From NCBI RefSeq assembly GCF_000764305.2, contig NW_025934867.1, forward strand, positions 1 through 64,000: 64,000 bases of DNA, read 5' to 3'. The notes below the pieces were generated by a model. That model ran no database searches and had not been told where the DNA came from. It saw only the letters and a list, made by a program, of their open reading frames with translations. The position numbers and the translations under genes are program-made. This document shows, one piece after another, positions 46,066 to 57,729 of the stretch. Positions within the stretch are counted from its first letter, which is position 1; every line of letters starts with the position of its first letter. Source of the stretch: Hyalella azteca (taxonomy: Eukaryota; Arthropoda; Malacostraca; Amphipoda; Hyalellidae).

Positions 46066-48981
46066 GCATTGCTTCCTCGCAATAATACATATTCCTATCA
46101 TAGTAAAATATTGAGTGAAAATTCTCTAAACTGGTCATCGTTATTCATCGAGCAGAATGGCTTGGAGAAGAGCAGAACATGAGGATTTGTTCACCCATCA
46201 TTGATGAGTAAAATAATTCGATCCAATACCCCACAGTTAGTATCGACAACTGCCCGAAAACAATAACAAATAATCAATTAAGATAAGGAAATAAAGATGA
46301 ATGTGTGTATGTATACCTTAGCATTCATGCGAAGACAGAGGACTTATATTGGGTTGCGTAATACCTAGTTATAGTTAATACCTAGAAGGTTTTCCAGGTT
46401 GCTTTTTATCACTTATACCTTATGGATTTTTTCCATTTGTTCGCTGCATAGAAGAATATGTTATGGAGGCCCCGGATATTATTGTTGAAGATATTCTTTG
46501 TGAATGGTGATCGTGTAGGAGAAAAATTTGTATGTTTTGTTCAGGGTATTTTTCAAGGTGCAGGAATAGTGAATTGTTGCTCGATATGTCGGGAACTTGT
46601 TTTTATATATTAATTGGAGCAGAGAAAAAAACCTTAATTTTTTCAAACGTTCTCAAAGTGACAACAAATTGTCACGTCGACACCATCGCTAAGATGCTAA
46701 AGGGCTGCACTGAAAACATATCATAATGATAATTTTCATTTAAATCATTTGCAGTAACTCTGTTAATGTAGCTATATGATATTTTAAACTTTCAGGTAAT
46801 GTGAGTTTAAAGTCAATTTACATTTACGTTCGTCATTCATTGTAGAAGGCTCCGGAAAAAAATAGTTTTCCGTTCACGTCAAAAATAGTTTTTTCAGAAA
46901 GTCGGGCCTCATCTTATTTTGTTTTTATTCAGGCGCTGTCATTTCATGTGATGAATTAGCATTTTGGTAAAACCAGGCGATAGACTCTTAAAAAATAATC
47001 CCATAGAGAACACTATTTTATGAAAAAAGTGACGCGTAGCTTCTAGACTGAAAGACGCCGGTCCAAAACCTGGTCGGGATCCTTGATAACATATATAATG
47101 CCTAATGATGGGTGCAATAATAAATTTCAACGTTATTATAAATTATTTAATTCAGCTTCATCATTTCATAAACTCGCAAAATATTTGAGTCCAATTTGTT
47201 GTCTAATCATATATGTTACTGTTACTTCTACCGAAAATTGCATAACAATGAAGTGAATTTTAAGTAGATAAAATTTGATGAATCCTAAAGTAAGTAATGC
47301 TAATGGAAAATTGTTTACGATCCACGAGAGCATAAACACGGGCTATGAGAAGCAGCCTGTCTCAGGATATTAGGAAAGTTTCCTTGTCCCATATTTCTCA
47401 AATCAGTTCCGGTGTTTTGATGTCGCCAATAGCGAAAAAACATGAATCTTAGCGCAGGAAAAATTTATCTGAAACATGCCGTGGGCTGACTTATACGGCC
47501 GCCTACTTCACTTTGATTTAATAGTTCTCTAATGCCATCTCGTCTGAAATCTAGGTGGAAGATAATTACGAACAAATAATGAGAATTTAAAACTTTAAAA
47601 TCACGAAAGTCTCAGAAAAAGTAGTTCCACTCTCACTCAATTTTCACCGATCCTGAACCCTCATAAGGTACTCGCGCTGGAGAGACGATGACTAAGTGAG
47701 GACCGTAACTGGCCAGTATAGCAGAGGGCTTACATTGTGACAGAGAATGCTTCGTTAAGAGGCCAGCAGAAGGGGGCCTTATTTTTTCATGCAAGATCCC
47801 AATTCTGACATGTCAAGTCTGAGAGATGGACGCAAAATTGGGAAGTTGGCTTCGTGAAGATCAGGAAGTGAAAGAAAGGTTATCTTTTAAACGCACTTCT
47901 ACCGTTGAAAGTTAGGAACTTTTGAAGATTAATCACAAATATAAAAGATATTTCAAAAGATTTAAAAGGCATTTTTTGCGTCTAACCTAAATTTTGATCA
48001 ACCTCCCAACGCCAACAAAAAAATATACCTACTCTTCCCAAATGTTAGCAACTTTCAGAATACTTCAAATTTATATCCTGTTAAACTTGCACAAGGATCT
48101 TCGAACAGCTCAAGTAAATTACCAGTGCAAAAGTTTGAAGCCGATTAATAGAAAAAGAAGGAGGATTACTCATTATAATCTGCGCTACGTAGTTATAAGC
48201 TTAAGGTAAAACTCAAGTTTATATGATAAGGAGAACCAAAAACGAACTTGTTTTCAAGATTTCGAGGCAGACTTACATTAATGGCTCTCACGGCAGACAT
48301 GGTACCGACGTACAGTTTAGGTCGCGCTGAAGCGGACGCTGCTTTACATAATCGCGCGTTTCGCTCCCGAGCCTGCCACCGGGACAGTAACATGTGCTTC
48401 GTAGATCAGGCCTGCCGACAAGGAAAGCCTAGTCAGGATACTGAGCTTCACAAGAAAATTAGGGTGCAAATTAATTCAATATTGCGAAATACGATTCTTC
48501 AGAGCCCAGGTAACAAGATTTTTAGAAAGGCCCCCATGATAGATATCGGGTGGACGTATCGGGATAGGTAATAATCCGTTGGACTCGCCTAATCCCTTCA
48601 CAACCGATCAAAATCTTATACTGGCGAAAAACAATCTTATTCAAACAATCATGATAACCAAAGGAATATCGATGTGTAACGCGCTTTTTGCAATTTAGCT
48701 TGAGCAAAATTTTTAAGAATATCGTCATTTACATTATAAAACAAATCTTGTGCCGAATTTGAAGGTAAATCAGCACTGCTTCTCAATTTTATAAAATAAG
48801 TTCAAATATCTGATTTTGATACTATTCCTATTTCGAGGTCAAGAAAGCGCAACATATTTGCAATTTCAGTCGTAAAACATGAGCACCAACAAACAATTTT
48901 TTCATAAGATTATAAAATTTTATCATAAATGTACTATTTGTATGAATGGAGTGTTGAACATTATTGCCATCTTTCAATTAG
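46066..48981. other. Intron of the Beat-like gene
   Basis: AT-rich intron. Its start is related to 2.3-3.2 kb in inverted orientation, and 47716-48204 is duplicated at 51646-52134. A GC-richer patch at 48250-48420 is open on both strands, without splice support. No other gene is supported. Confidence 0.5.
47716..48204. repeat. 489-bp segment duplicated at 51646-52134
   Basis: I see no differences between the two copies over 489 bp when read side by side. The second copy is bounded by an adapter junction on one side and an N on the other, so it is an assembly duplicate. Confidence 0.92.
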
Positions 48982-49124
48982 GTGCTCGCTTGGGCCCGCC
49001 AGAAATAAGAGGCGGGCGCGCCATGTACGAGCCTGAGGACACGATCGTCGTGACGTGCCATCACGGCCGAGACTCGCCGTCTGAGCCGCAGCCTCGGCTC
49101 AGTTGGCTCATTGACGGCAAAGAG
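48982..49124 (+). CDS. Beaten-path-like protein, first exon of Ig domain 2
   Basis: The acceptor is TTTCAATTAG and the donor GTGAGC. Entered in phase 1, it reads SARLGPPEIRGGRAMYEPED, then TIVVTCHHGRDSPSEPQPRL and SWLIDGKE. It carries the first cysteine (VTC) and the tryptophan (LSWLIDG) of an Ig fold. This corresponds to the P-x-I-x-G...Y-x-x-x-D-x-x-x-x-x-C...L-x-W-x-I-N/D-G stretch that follows the first domain in Beat proteins. It ends in phase 0 and continues into 50912. Identity rests on the family pattern and on three consistent splice phases. Confidence 0.8.
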
Positions 49125-50911
49125 GTGAGCGGCTCAGGGCAAACTTGCAGTAACATATTCAACTTTGTTAAAATCAGTCATGCATCATAGCAATTCTGGT
49201 AATCATTCATGTATATGTTGTTCAGTGCCATGCGTTATAAAAAGAAATATATGATAACGAATTTGTATATCCTAGTAGATATTATGAAAATTAACGTGCA
49301 AGATTATATTAAAACTTGGATATTGACAACTGGGAAAATAAAACACAGTGTGAATTTAATCAATCAAATAAATCTCTGTGCTGCTCGGTCCCAATAACTT
49401 GTACGCACTTTCCTTGTTATGCTTGATAGGGACCCGTCAAGGAAATTATGCAACGAATCACATAATACAAAATCATTTCAGCATTTTATTTAGCTAGTTT
49501 CTACGAGTTATTTAATTGTATATTTTTCTGGTCCATTCTTCGACTCAGTCGCATCACCTGGATGTCGAATTTTTAAACTTTTTTCTTAAACTAAAATCAA
49601 TATTTTATTAAGATATATGTATTATTGAAAGACGCAAGAGCTTTGCACATTTATATCAATATTCTAAATTAAAAAATTCATGAGAGGGCGAACCACTGCG
49701 ATTCTTCTTCTACATGGCTGCGACTGTTCAGGGTCTGCGTATCAATTCATGCTAAAATATTGCAATAGGAACAAGCTACACGACCGAACAAATATCACTT
49801 ATTGAGAATGCTTCAGTAAATGCTAGCATATTTTGTCAATTATTTCTTCTTCAAATGAAGCGTCCGTGTACACTTTTTATTCGAACGCTGGAGTCAATTT
49901 TACCGAGTCAAGGCCAACTCAAAACAGTTGAAAATGAGAGCACTATATTCTGCCTCATCAATCCTCACACTCGCCTGTCGCAGTGTCTGCCTCTGTCTCA
50001 GGCGCTGGCTGCTCTGGAGACGCCACTTCCCTGTCAGAAATAAAGGATGTACGTGGCGCGGTCGTTTTAGGCAGTGGCGGGCGACAATAGGCGCTGCGCG
50101 GTAGATTGGCCATTTCTCCCAAATCTCGTCCAGCTCGCGCCCATCCGTCGTGACGAGATGGACGGGCCACACCGCTGAGATCGGCGATAATTCGCATGGT
50201 ACTTTAAGGCCGTATACGAACGATAAGCCGCTTGCCACTCACGACCAAATTTCGCTCGCTGCTCGTATGTTAACCATGTAGACACTAGCATTCACACTGT
50301 TTGGTGAAAAAGTAGTTACATATTGCATCTATGCTCTAATAAAGCTTATGCATCAATTCACAGGCCATAGAGCGTTAAATGTCAATATAAATTCGATAAG
50401 ATTAAACTAAATTCAATTGTTGGCACCCTGGCTGAAGGGATTCAACGCAGTTTTGTGGTAGTTTACATTTGACAGATGAATATCTCAGTCACCCAAAATC
50501 TCACTTAGGATTGACAAAATTGACAATCCTACTGAGAGTTCGAGAACGTATTTTCAATTCTTCAGAACTAATGCCAATTTAACATTCATTGTTTTACATG
50601 TGAACAGGATGGCCGGACTAACTCTTAATTGTAAACAGTTACTGGCGAATTGTTATCAAACTGAGACCGAATATAAGAACAGATATCCTCTCTCCAAACT
50701 GAAAATATGTTTCGATGAGTGTAAATTTAAAAAATTGTCACTATCAAATGTTGTTTAAAAAACGTTTTTAATGACAGTTACTAATCTCATCCATCCCAAT
50801 GTCAACAACTCTCAAGATCAGTGCCACAATTAATAATAAGTTTCATTTCGATAAAATAACAGTATTAAGTCTCGGCTTGTCTTAACAGATCGCCTCTCTG
50901 TCCCTCCGTAG
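49125..50911. other. Intron of the Beat-like gene
   Basis: AT-rich except for 49950-50290, which is GC-rich and open in several minus-strand frames (see the separate entry). Confidence 0.5.
49958..50291 (-). CDS. GC-rich region, possible exon(s) of unknown gene
   Basis: All three minus-strand frames are open over part of this GC-rich patch inside the Beat-like intron. The two most protein-like readings are TYEQRAKFGREWQAAYRSYT (50201-50260) and MANLPRSAYCRPPLPKTTAP to a stop at 49958. They are in different frames, so if coding there is a splice or frameshift between them. No family is recognised and no clear acceptor or donor is assigned. Confidence 0.25.
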
Positions 50912-50998
50912 GTCGGCCCCCCGCTGCTGGAGGCGCTTGGTGGTCACACGCCCGGCGGAGGCACAGAGGCGCTTAGCCTCAAGGTCCCCGCCCAGCAG
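50912..50998 (+). CDS. Beaten-path-like protein, second exon of Ig domain 2
   Basis: An 87-bp exon (29 codons) in phase 0 at both ends, between CCTCCGTAG and GTCAGA. It reads VGPPLLEALGGHTPGGGTEA, then LSLKVPAQQ. It encodes the variable middle strands between the Trp and the second Cys of the domain. It is Gly/Pro-rich, as in a flexible loop, and GC-rich against AT-rich introns. Confidence 0.7.
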
Positions 50999-51162
50999 GT
51001 CAGACGCGCTGTCTTCTTCTTAATAAATGTTCCAACGCTCCTGAATAAATGTTCCAACGCTCATTATGGTTACTAATATAGCATGAGTTTCATGTAGCAG
51101 TAACATTTTCATGTCTTCCTCATAATTGGATACTGAACTTCGTATCGTACCGCTGCGTGCAG
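50999..51162. other. Short intron of the Beat-like gene
   Basis: A 164-bp GT-AG intron. A direct repeat of GTTCCAACGCTC lies near its start. Confidence 0.7.
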
Positions 51163-51289
51163 GTGGTGGAGGCCGGCGGCAGCGTACAGGTCGAGTGTCG
51201 CGTCAGCCTCGGGCCCTTGCAAGACAGGGCCGTCAAAACCCTCAGGGTCAAGATGAGGGATTACTTCTTCTCCATCTCCGGGGCTCGAG
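51163..51289 (+). CDS. Beaten-path-like protein, third exon of Ig domain 2
   Basis: The acceptor is GCGTGCAG and the donor GTGAGC. It reads VVEAGGSVQVECRVSLGPLQ, then DRAVKTLRVKMRDYFFSISGAR plus one base. VEC supplies the second cysteine of Ig domain 2. Entry is phase 0 and exit phase 1, so at least one more exon should follow, but none is recognised before the adapter and N at 51.6-52.1 kb, which may have displaced it. Confidence 0.75.
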
Positions 51290-51577
51290 GTGAGCTATTG
51301 ATCTTGTGAAGGCTCGGACATTTCCAATTGGCATGAGGACGTCCCGATGCTAGATGGACATTAGTTGTCTCGAACTGTCTTGGCCCCCGTACCAATCTAT
51401 CCGTACATCCGTATTTCTCTTACGGGTTTCCCGCGGAAAATAATCGTTGCCTTCCGCGAACAGGCCAAGGCCTCTCATGCAGCAATCTTGTTTTGCTTCT
51501 TTCTTCCACGCCTCAGATTTATATTGTTTTATTTGACTTTTGACTGGCGAAAACAACCTCTCTTTTTATCGCATTTT

Positions 51578-51607
51578 CTCATTTTTATAAAAAAGGCACT
51601 ATTGTGC
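51578..51607. repeat. Fragment of a repeat also present at 61636-61680
   Basis: GCATTTTCTCATTTTTATAA followed by AAAAGGCACTATTGTGCC matches the sequence at 61643-61680 with small differences and is cut by the adapter. Confidence 0.65.
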
Positions 51608-51645
51608 CTGTCTCTTATACACATCTAGATGTGTATAAGAGACAG
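51608..51645. other. Nextera mate-pair junction adapter (artefact)
   Basis: Third perfect 38-bp mosaic-end palindrome in the window. Directly after it begins a duplicate of 47716 onward. Confidence 0.97.
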
Positions 51646-52134
51646 GTATAGCAGAGGGCTTACATTGTGACAGAGAATGCTTCGTTAAGAGGCCAGCAGA
51701 AGGGGGCCTTATTTTTTCATGCAAGATCCCAATTCTGACATGTCAAGTCTGAGAGATGGACGCAAAATTGGGAAGTTGGCTTCGTGAAGATCAGGAAGTG
51801 AAAGAAAGGTTATCTTTTAAACGCACTTCTACCGTTGAAAGTTAGGAACTTTTGAAGATTAATCACAAATATAAAAGATATTTCAAAAGATTTAAAAGGC
51901 ATTTTTTGCGTCTAACCTAAATTTTGATCAACCTCCCAACGCCAACAAAAAAATATACCTACTCTTCCCAAATGTTAGCAACTTTCAGAATACTTCAAAT
52001 TTATATCCTGTTAAACTTGCACAAGGATCTTCGAACAGCTCAAGTAAATTACCAGTGCAAAAGTTTGAAGCCGATTAATAGAAAAAGAAGGAGGATTACT
52101 CATTATAATCTGCGCTACGTAGTTATAAGCTTAA
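51646..52134. repeat. Duplicate of 47716-48204 between adapter and N
   Basis: See 47716-48204. The duplicate is enclosed by an artefact on each side, so its position is not trustworthy. Confidence 0.92.
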
Positions 52135-52135
52135 N
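52135..52135. other. Single-N assembly join
   Basis: One N follows TAAGCTTAA; the sequence after it is unrelated to the sequence after 48204. Confidence 0.9.
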
Positions 52136-53734
52136 GGCTGCAGCGATGCTTGCTGCGGCGCGTCTATACTTCGACATCAGCTGAGCTTTGTCAGCTTTGA
52201 GGAATATTGATAGAATAATACTACAGTCATGTACAAAAGTTGTAATAGAATTACGTAAATGTTTGTAGAGCCAGTTTAATTAATATCCAATAATCTATGC
52301 AAATAAAAAAAACTAGAAAATTCGTTAAGATTCTATGAAACGGCTGAAAACGAGCCAAAGCTAATATAAAATTACTTAAAACTTCCCCACAATAGCAGGA
52401 ACCGTTCTGTGCACCGATTACACTGATATTATTACAAGGGTAGTGAATGAAGCAGACAGTAGAATATTGAAGTTAAATAGCGCAGATGAACGTTTTGCAG
52501 CAGCTAATTGGCCTTACCTTGTAGGATCCCGATAAATTATTTATGTATGTAAGTGAACTTTGTTGAAATAAAACTACGAACTGATAGAGGTAAATATATC
52601 AAAGAATTAATGCCATGAGCTTTTTAAACCCCATTAAAGCGCTGCTACATTAAATCAACAGAATTAGAGATGTCACAGCATCTGAATTTATCTTCCTCCA
52701 CTTGGCCTGTTCTCGTCGTGATAGTATCAGTAGATAATGAGTTTTATAAGCCCAATACATATATTTATCAATCGTTTTGTGTTTTATACCAAAAGTTTAT
52801 ATATGCGGATATTTTATTAACATCAGGTGTGATAGCATTATGACAGTGCGTCTTCCTGCCAAAAAGTGTGTGCAGTTTGTGCGAGGATGTGCAGTGAATA
52901 AAATTTTGCTAGGCGAACATTCCGTTCAGTAATGTGACTAACATTTTGTACCCTCGGGTTAACCAATATTTTCTAATTAGTGAACTCTGGACTGTAAAGA
53001 CTCCTGATGAAGCACTGAAGAGCAGGTCTTACTTTCTTATTATTTCGTGTTAAGTAATCTCATAGTTATTACGAATGATGACATTTCTCTTGTCTCGAAT
53101 TCATTAATACATATATATTGCTTTTTGTAAAGGCATACTTGATATTTTATGGACATTTGGACTTCCGTTTAGCCATTATATTGGTCACATGCACGGATGT
53201 AGTCCTCAATAATTTGGACTTATTAATATGAACTTGATGCGAATTCTTGTCAATGTGCATGGATAAGATTGAGGCACGGATTTTTTAATCTAGCATAGAC
53301 TCTAGAAATGAAAATATCGACTTATTTATTAACTAAAGTAACTGATTGACTCCTTGTAAACATTTTTTCGTTATCATTAGAGCTGAGAAAATGAGATCTA
53401 AAGATTTAAATGCCAATTCCTTTCAAGACATAGTTGGTCCTTCACAAAATATATAATTTTTGAGAAAAGAATGTCATAAATAAATTTGCTTACGTTTATT
53501 TTAATCAACTGTATTTCATCAGGATGCATGTGTTGATGACTTTTTCTTTCCTACTTTCTCTGTAAATTTGTTACGAATTTCAAAAAGCGAATGTAAAGCG
53601 CCTGAATAACTGGAGCGTGGACCAGGCACAGTCCTGTGAGTCACTTGCTGCCGCCCAGAAGATATAATGAATTTAAGTACTTATATCATCAGTCTGCTTA
53701 TATCGCAAGTTCACAAGGAATTTAAAAGCAAAGA
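52136..53734. other. Noncoding interval
   Basis: AT-rich sequence with no supported gene. Confidence 0.5.
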
Positions 53735-53771
53735 AAACGCCAAGAAAATTCACCATATCGATATTGAAAAC

Positions 53772-53797
53772 GTTTCGGAGTCCAGCTCCATCATCAG
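53772..53797 (-). ncRNA. Hammerhead-ribozyme-like core, left arm
   Basis: Minus strand: CTGATGA (53791-53797), T, stem GGAG/CTCC with loop CTGGA, GAAAC (53772-53776). The bases 5' of the core (AGT) cannot form the GAA/UUC helix I seen in the other arm. Confidence 0.4.
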
Positions 53798-53846
53798 ACT
53801 TTGAATTTTGACTTTTAAAGTGATTTTATTCATTTTTAGTTTAGTC

Positions 53847-53881
53847 GAACTGATGATGGAGCTGGACTCCGAAACGTTTTC
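53847..53881 (+). ncRNA. Hammerhead-ribozyme-like core, right arm
   Basis: GAA, CTGATGA (53850-53856), T, stem II GGAG (53858-53861) with CTCC (53867-53870), GAAAC (53871-53875), GTTTTC. It has the same core as at 28.3 kb with two neutral changes (N7 U for C; loop CUGGA for CUAGA), as expected if the ribozyme fold is under constraint or of recent common origin. Confidence 0.5.
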
Positions 53882-53912
53882 AATATCGATATGGTGAATT
53901 TTCTTGGCGTTT

Positions 53913-56343
53913 CCATAATGAATTTAGTTATCAGTTTTATCAAAGCGGCCGACCAAACTGATGCGCGGTGCCACCAGTCTTTTGCCGAATTAAATGTATC
54001 TTCCGTGAACTGATTAATTTTCAAATACTTTATTTCAAATCATGACTTTTAGTTTTTGCTTCTCTAAATTATTCTTTGTCACTTCCCGTTCCCTTGTGTT
54101 CATATTTTATTCTCGCGGATGATATGTGCAGCGATGAGAACGTTATAGGTTCCGAACAGGCAATCCTGGTCCAATTATTGTTCGTATATTTTAGTGTGTC
54201 TAAAAAATAAACTGTTTAATGCGAGTTGACTTAGCAGTTGAAAGACATGTTCTAACTCCTAGATAATCGTTCCACTCCAAGTTCATCAGTGTTATAGCGT
54301 AGTAATGAACGTTGAAATAATTTTAATTTTTAATAGAACATTACAAATTATTAATCAATTGAATTTTTATTAGTAGACGACCTATATTTGAGGTAATGAA
54401 GATAATTTACATGTAAAAAAAGAAAATTTGTAAATATTACTAGAAATCTATGTTCAAAGGTTAATGGTTAATTTTTGAGGAAGAAATACACTAAAATAAT
54501 TATAATTCTGTGCTGTTGAAAACTAACTTCAATCGCGAGCTATTTCAATTTATTTCAAATTGAGCTTCAATTAACTGGGCTGTATTAAAATATATCGTGT
54601 GCGTAATTAGATGCATTTGTTTCAAGTATTTCATTCAAATTATTTTTCCACTTGAATGCAAATGTTTCAATTAAAGGCATTTTCATTTTCGGAGCAGAAA
54701 TCGATTCAAATCATTCAAATTGTCCCGCCGCTGAACAATTCTCTATCTTGAATATGCACCAGGGACCGACCGGCTTGAATATTTTAGCTCAATTGGGAAG
54801 TCATTGAGGCAGCATTGTTGTTCGATTTCTCAGCTCTTATGAAGAATTAGATTTAGCGAAAATATCCTCAGGTGAATATACACTAATTGATTACCTGTTC
54901 CTCGAAAAAATTACTTAAGTTATATCTAAATGTTCGATATTTAAATTTTGCAAAAACCGCATCTCAGAAATAATCTCCCTTTGTGATCCGTCAGTCTACC
55001 AACCTCACACCAATGCGAGTTAATGAATTTTGAGTTGAACATTAATTATCTTCCATCGATTTCGTTCCAACTATAATGTATCTGTACGTTTTGCTACATA
55101 AAATAAATGTTATTACATTTTAGATACAATAAATCTATCATACTAAAAGAACGAATGACTTGCGAGGGTAGCTGACTAGATTGTGTAACCTTCAAAAGCC
55201 GATCAGAATATCATTCATACTGCACTATAGTGTAGACGCTTCATAGTATTAGAGCACTAATATGACTGACAGATGAGGGCTCCACTTTATATGAACCACT
55301 GAGAGCTCTCATGTGCATTGTAATTCAAAATTATTCAGAATATTTATACTGAGTTCATAATGAAATTTTGAATCATGAAACTACTCGCACCATAAATGAG
55401 TTGGTTAACAGAATTATTTATATCCGTAATCTCAAAACTAACGCTCAATTATATTCATAACCTTCACAATGACCATGTCTCGCTTCCAACCTGATATGTG
55501 ATTTTACGCTGAATTTTTAAAATTACCGTTAGATCAGGCCCAGAAAATATTTGGTTACAATTGACGGCTCGCTATTGAAGACTATAAACTAATTTTATTT
55601 TTTCAGCTCTCCGGAGAATAAAAATATGATTTAAATTTATTAATGTTGTTAGGGAATTGTATAAATTTATTCATGGCAGCAGTTTTCCATTTTCATTCAG
55701 ACTTTCAGTTCCGCATTTTAGGTTATGCAAACATCCGGAATTCAATTATTCATGTTTTAGACTTTAGCTGGTAAGGACTACAAGGGCACAACGCAAGTGT
55801 ACAGATTTGTTTTAATAAATACAGTGAGAATACTCAGTGTTCTATCTTAACTGAATCTTTCACGGCCGTATCGAGTTAAAGTGATTATGAAGTAGTCCCC
55901 CAGCAATGTTTCTTATTATTATTGTCGCCATGCATCTACCGCTACAAATAACTATTTAAAGAATATAAATCGATTGCATTTTTTATCATATCTATGATTG
56001 GGTTATTGCAATTGATACATCACAATTATTCAGCTGACTAAACCATGATTGTCACTTTTAACAGGTATCGCCCGTGCGTTTAAGCTTGTGGTTGTTTATA
56101 TCAAATTTTGACCACGAATTAAATCTGATAGGAGGTTCGTAAATTTGTGAACTTTTGCTCAATAATGGGTCTTATTATTTTGTTACTAAAGTATACAAAC
56201 AATTATTAAATGTATGTTAAATTGGTGATAATTTGTTTTATAATTTTCCTTTAAGCTAATCAGATACTTCTGTTGGTTTAGCAGTGCTTAAGGCGATAAC
56301 GTTTCTTAATAATATAAGACAATATAGATCCAAAGTAAGTATA
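53913..56343. other. Noncoding interval
   Basis: AT-rich sequence with no supported gene. Confidence 0.5.
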
Positions 56344-57630
56344 TAGGGTAACGTGGGGCAAAGGGACCACTGCGGGTCATGGGCTCATAGCGGGTTTCCC
56401 GCTATATATGGCAGATATTGGCCCGTGTTCTCTACCGCCGGTCCACAGTTTCACTGGGATGAAGTGTGTTGCTCTACGTTCTGCTAAGAGTTCACGTTGT
56501 TAAGTTACTTGCAAATAACTGTTTTAGCCCAGATAAAAGTTTTTTTGCTGCTAAATAAAACTATTTTTGATTACTGTATAGGTAGCTTCTGAAATTAGTG
56601 TGAATTATATTTTGAAAGTATTATTTATAGGGACAATTTTGAGTTCAAGTTTAGGCTATTAGCTTATAAAATAAAATGTTGCCACGATATAAATTAAAAT
56701 GATACCTAGTGGGGCAACGGGCCCATGCATGTCACGAGGCAAAGCGCCTATGGTGGACTCAATACCCCTCTGTGAAGTCTTGTGTTATACAACATTAGAT
56801 TTGTCTCAATCAGCTTTTCAAAATTATGACTAGTTTTTTGAATTATACACTTCATATTGCATGATTTTTTATTTGCCGCCTCAAGGCAGCAGGTTCTAGT
56901 TTCTAGTTATGCGTAGTTATGACCCCTTATCTAGTTATTGACACATGCCTTGCCAAAAGTTGATTTCAGCCAACACCAATGAGCCAAAAGTTATTGAGTT
57001 TTTATTGTATTGGCTGAAATCACGATTAAAAACAAATTCCTTGCATTCCAAATGAATAGCTGGATTATGAACGAAACTGGAACGAAGTTTTTTCTGATCA
57101 AGTTAATATATTTTTTCTAGTCGGGGATACATTATTTCATGGCAAGGATATATTTTTCAAGTCAAGGACATATAATTTCATGTCAGGGAAATATTTTTTC
57201 ACGTCAATGATAGATTTTTTAGGCCACGCATATATTATTTTTCTAGTTAAGGATTCGATTTTTTAGTTGTTAGTGAATGAATGAATATAATATTTTTATT
57301 ACATTTTTCTTATTTGAACTGTAAAGTGCTGTTTTATAATTTTTAAACAAAAAATATGCAATTGTGGTAAAGAGACAATGAGTGGGCGCCTTGCCCCAAG
57401 CCCATGGGCCCATTGCCCCAGGGGTGGGGCGATGGGCCCATTTTGATACTTTTTTACAAAATAGTGTTTCATTAAAAATTGAATAACTCTATAGGCGTCT
57501 AATTAACATCATACATTCGTCATTAGTTGTACCTTTCGACAAAACAAAGAACCACCTCGTATCAATTGAAACTTCATCAAAAAAATGGTTTAAAAAAAGG
57601 GGGGGGGGCGCGCTGCCCCATGTTGCCCTA
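56344..57630. mobile_element. DNA-transposon-like element with GGGGCA terminal inverted repeats
   Basis: TAGGGTAACGTGGGGCA at 56344-56360 and the reverse complement TAGGGCAACATGGGGCA at 57614-57630 agree at 15 of 17 positions. Inside are repeated GGGCCCAT / TGCCCCA motifs (56712-56730, 57384-57441). There is no long reading frame, so at 1287 bp this looks like a non-autonomous element. An internal stretch has four diverged copies of a TCAWGGATATATTTTT-like unit (57119-57260). Confidence 0.65.
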
Positions 57631-57633
57631 TCG

Positions 57634-57729
57634 TTGAGAGAACTAAATAAAAGGCACAATGTGCCTTATATTTACTTCTCGTACCGATATCTTTTGATAT
57701 CAGTTGTGCCTTTTATTTAGTTCTCTCAA
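57634..57729. mobile_element. 96-bp hairpin MITE
   Basis: Bases 57634-57659 and 57704-57729 form a perfect 26-bp terminal inverted repeat (TTGAGAGAACTAAATAAAAG then GCACAA). It lies 3 bp after the larger element and has no coding capacity. Confidence 0.85.

Larger units (their letters stand above)
53735..53912. mobile_element. Perfect 63-bp inverted repeat carrying two hammerhead-like cores
   Basis: Bases 53735-53797 and 53850-53912 are exact reverse complements separated by a 52-bp loop. Each arm reads, outward from the loop, CTGATGA, T, GGAG, CTGGA, CTCC, GAAACGTTTTC and then CAATATCGATATGGTGAATT. The outer part (ATATGGTGAATTTT) is shared with the sequence following the core at 28.3 kb, so both belong to one element family. 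Confidence 0.85.

Noticed and set aside
47030..47090. Possible SINE promoter around CCGGTCCAAAACCTGGTCGG
   Set aside because: No proper A and B boxes and no second copy found.
48248..48571. 107-residue plus-strand frame and its minus-strand partner
   Set aside because: Both strands are open over the GC-rich patch, neither has splice support or family similarity, and it lies inside the Beat-like intron.
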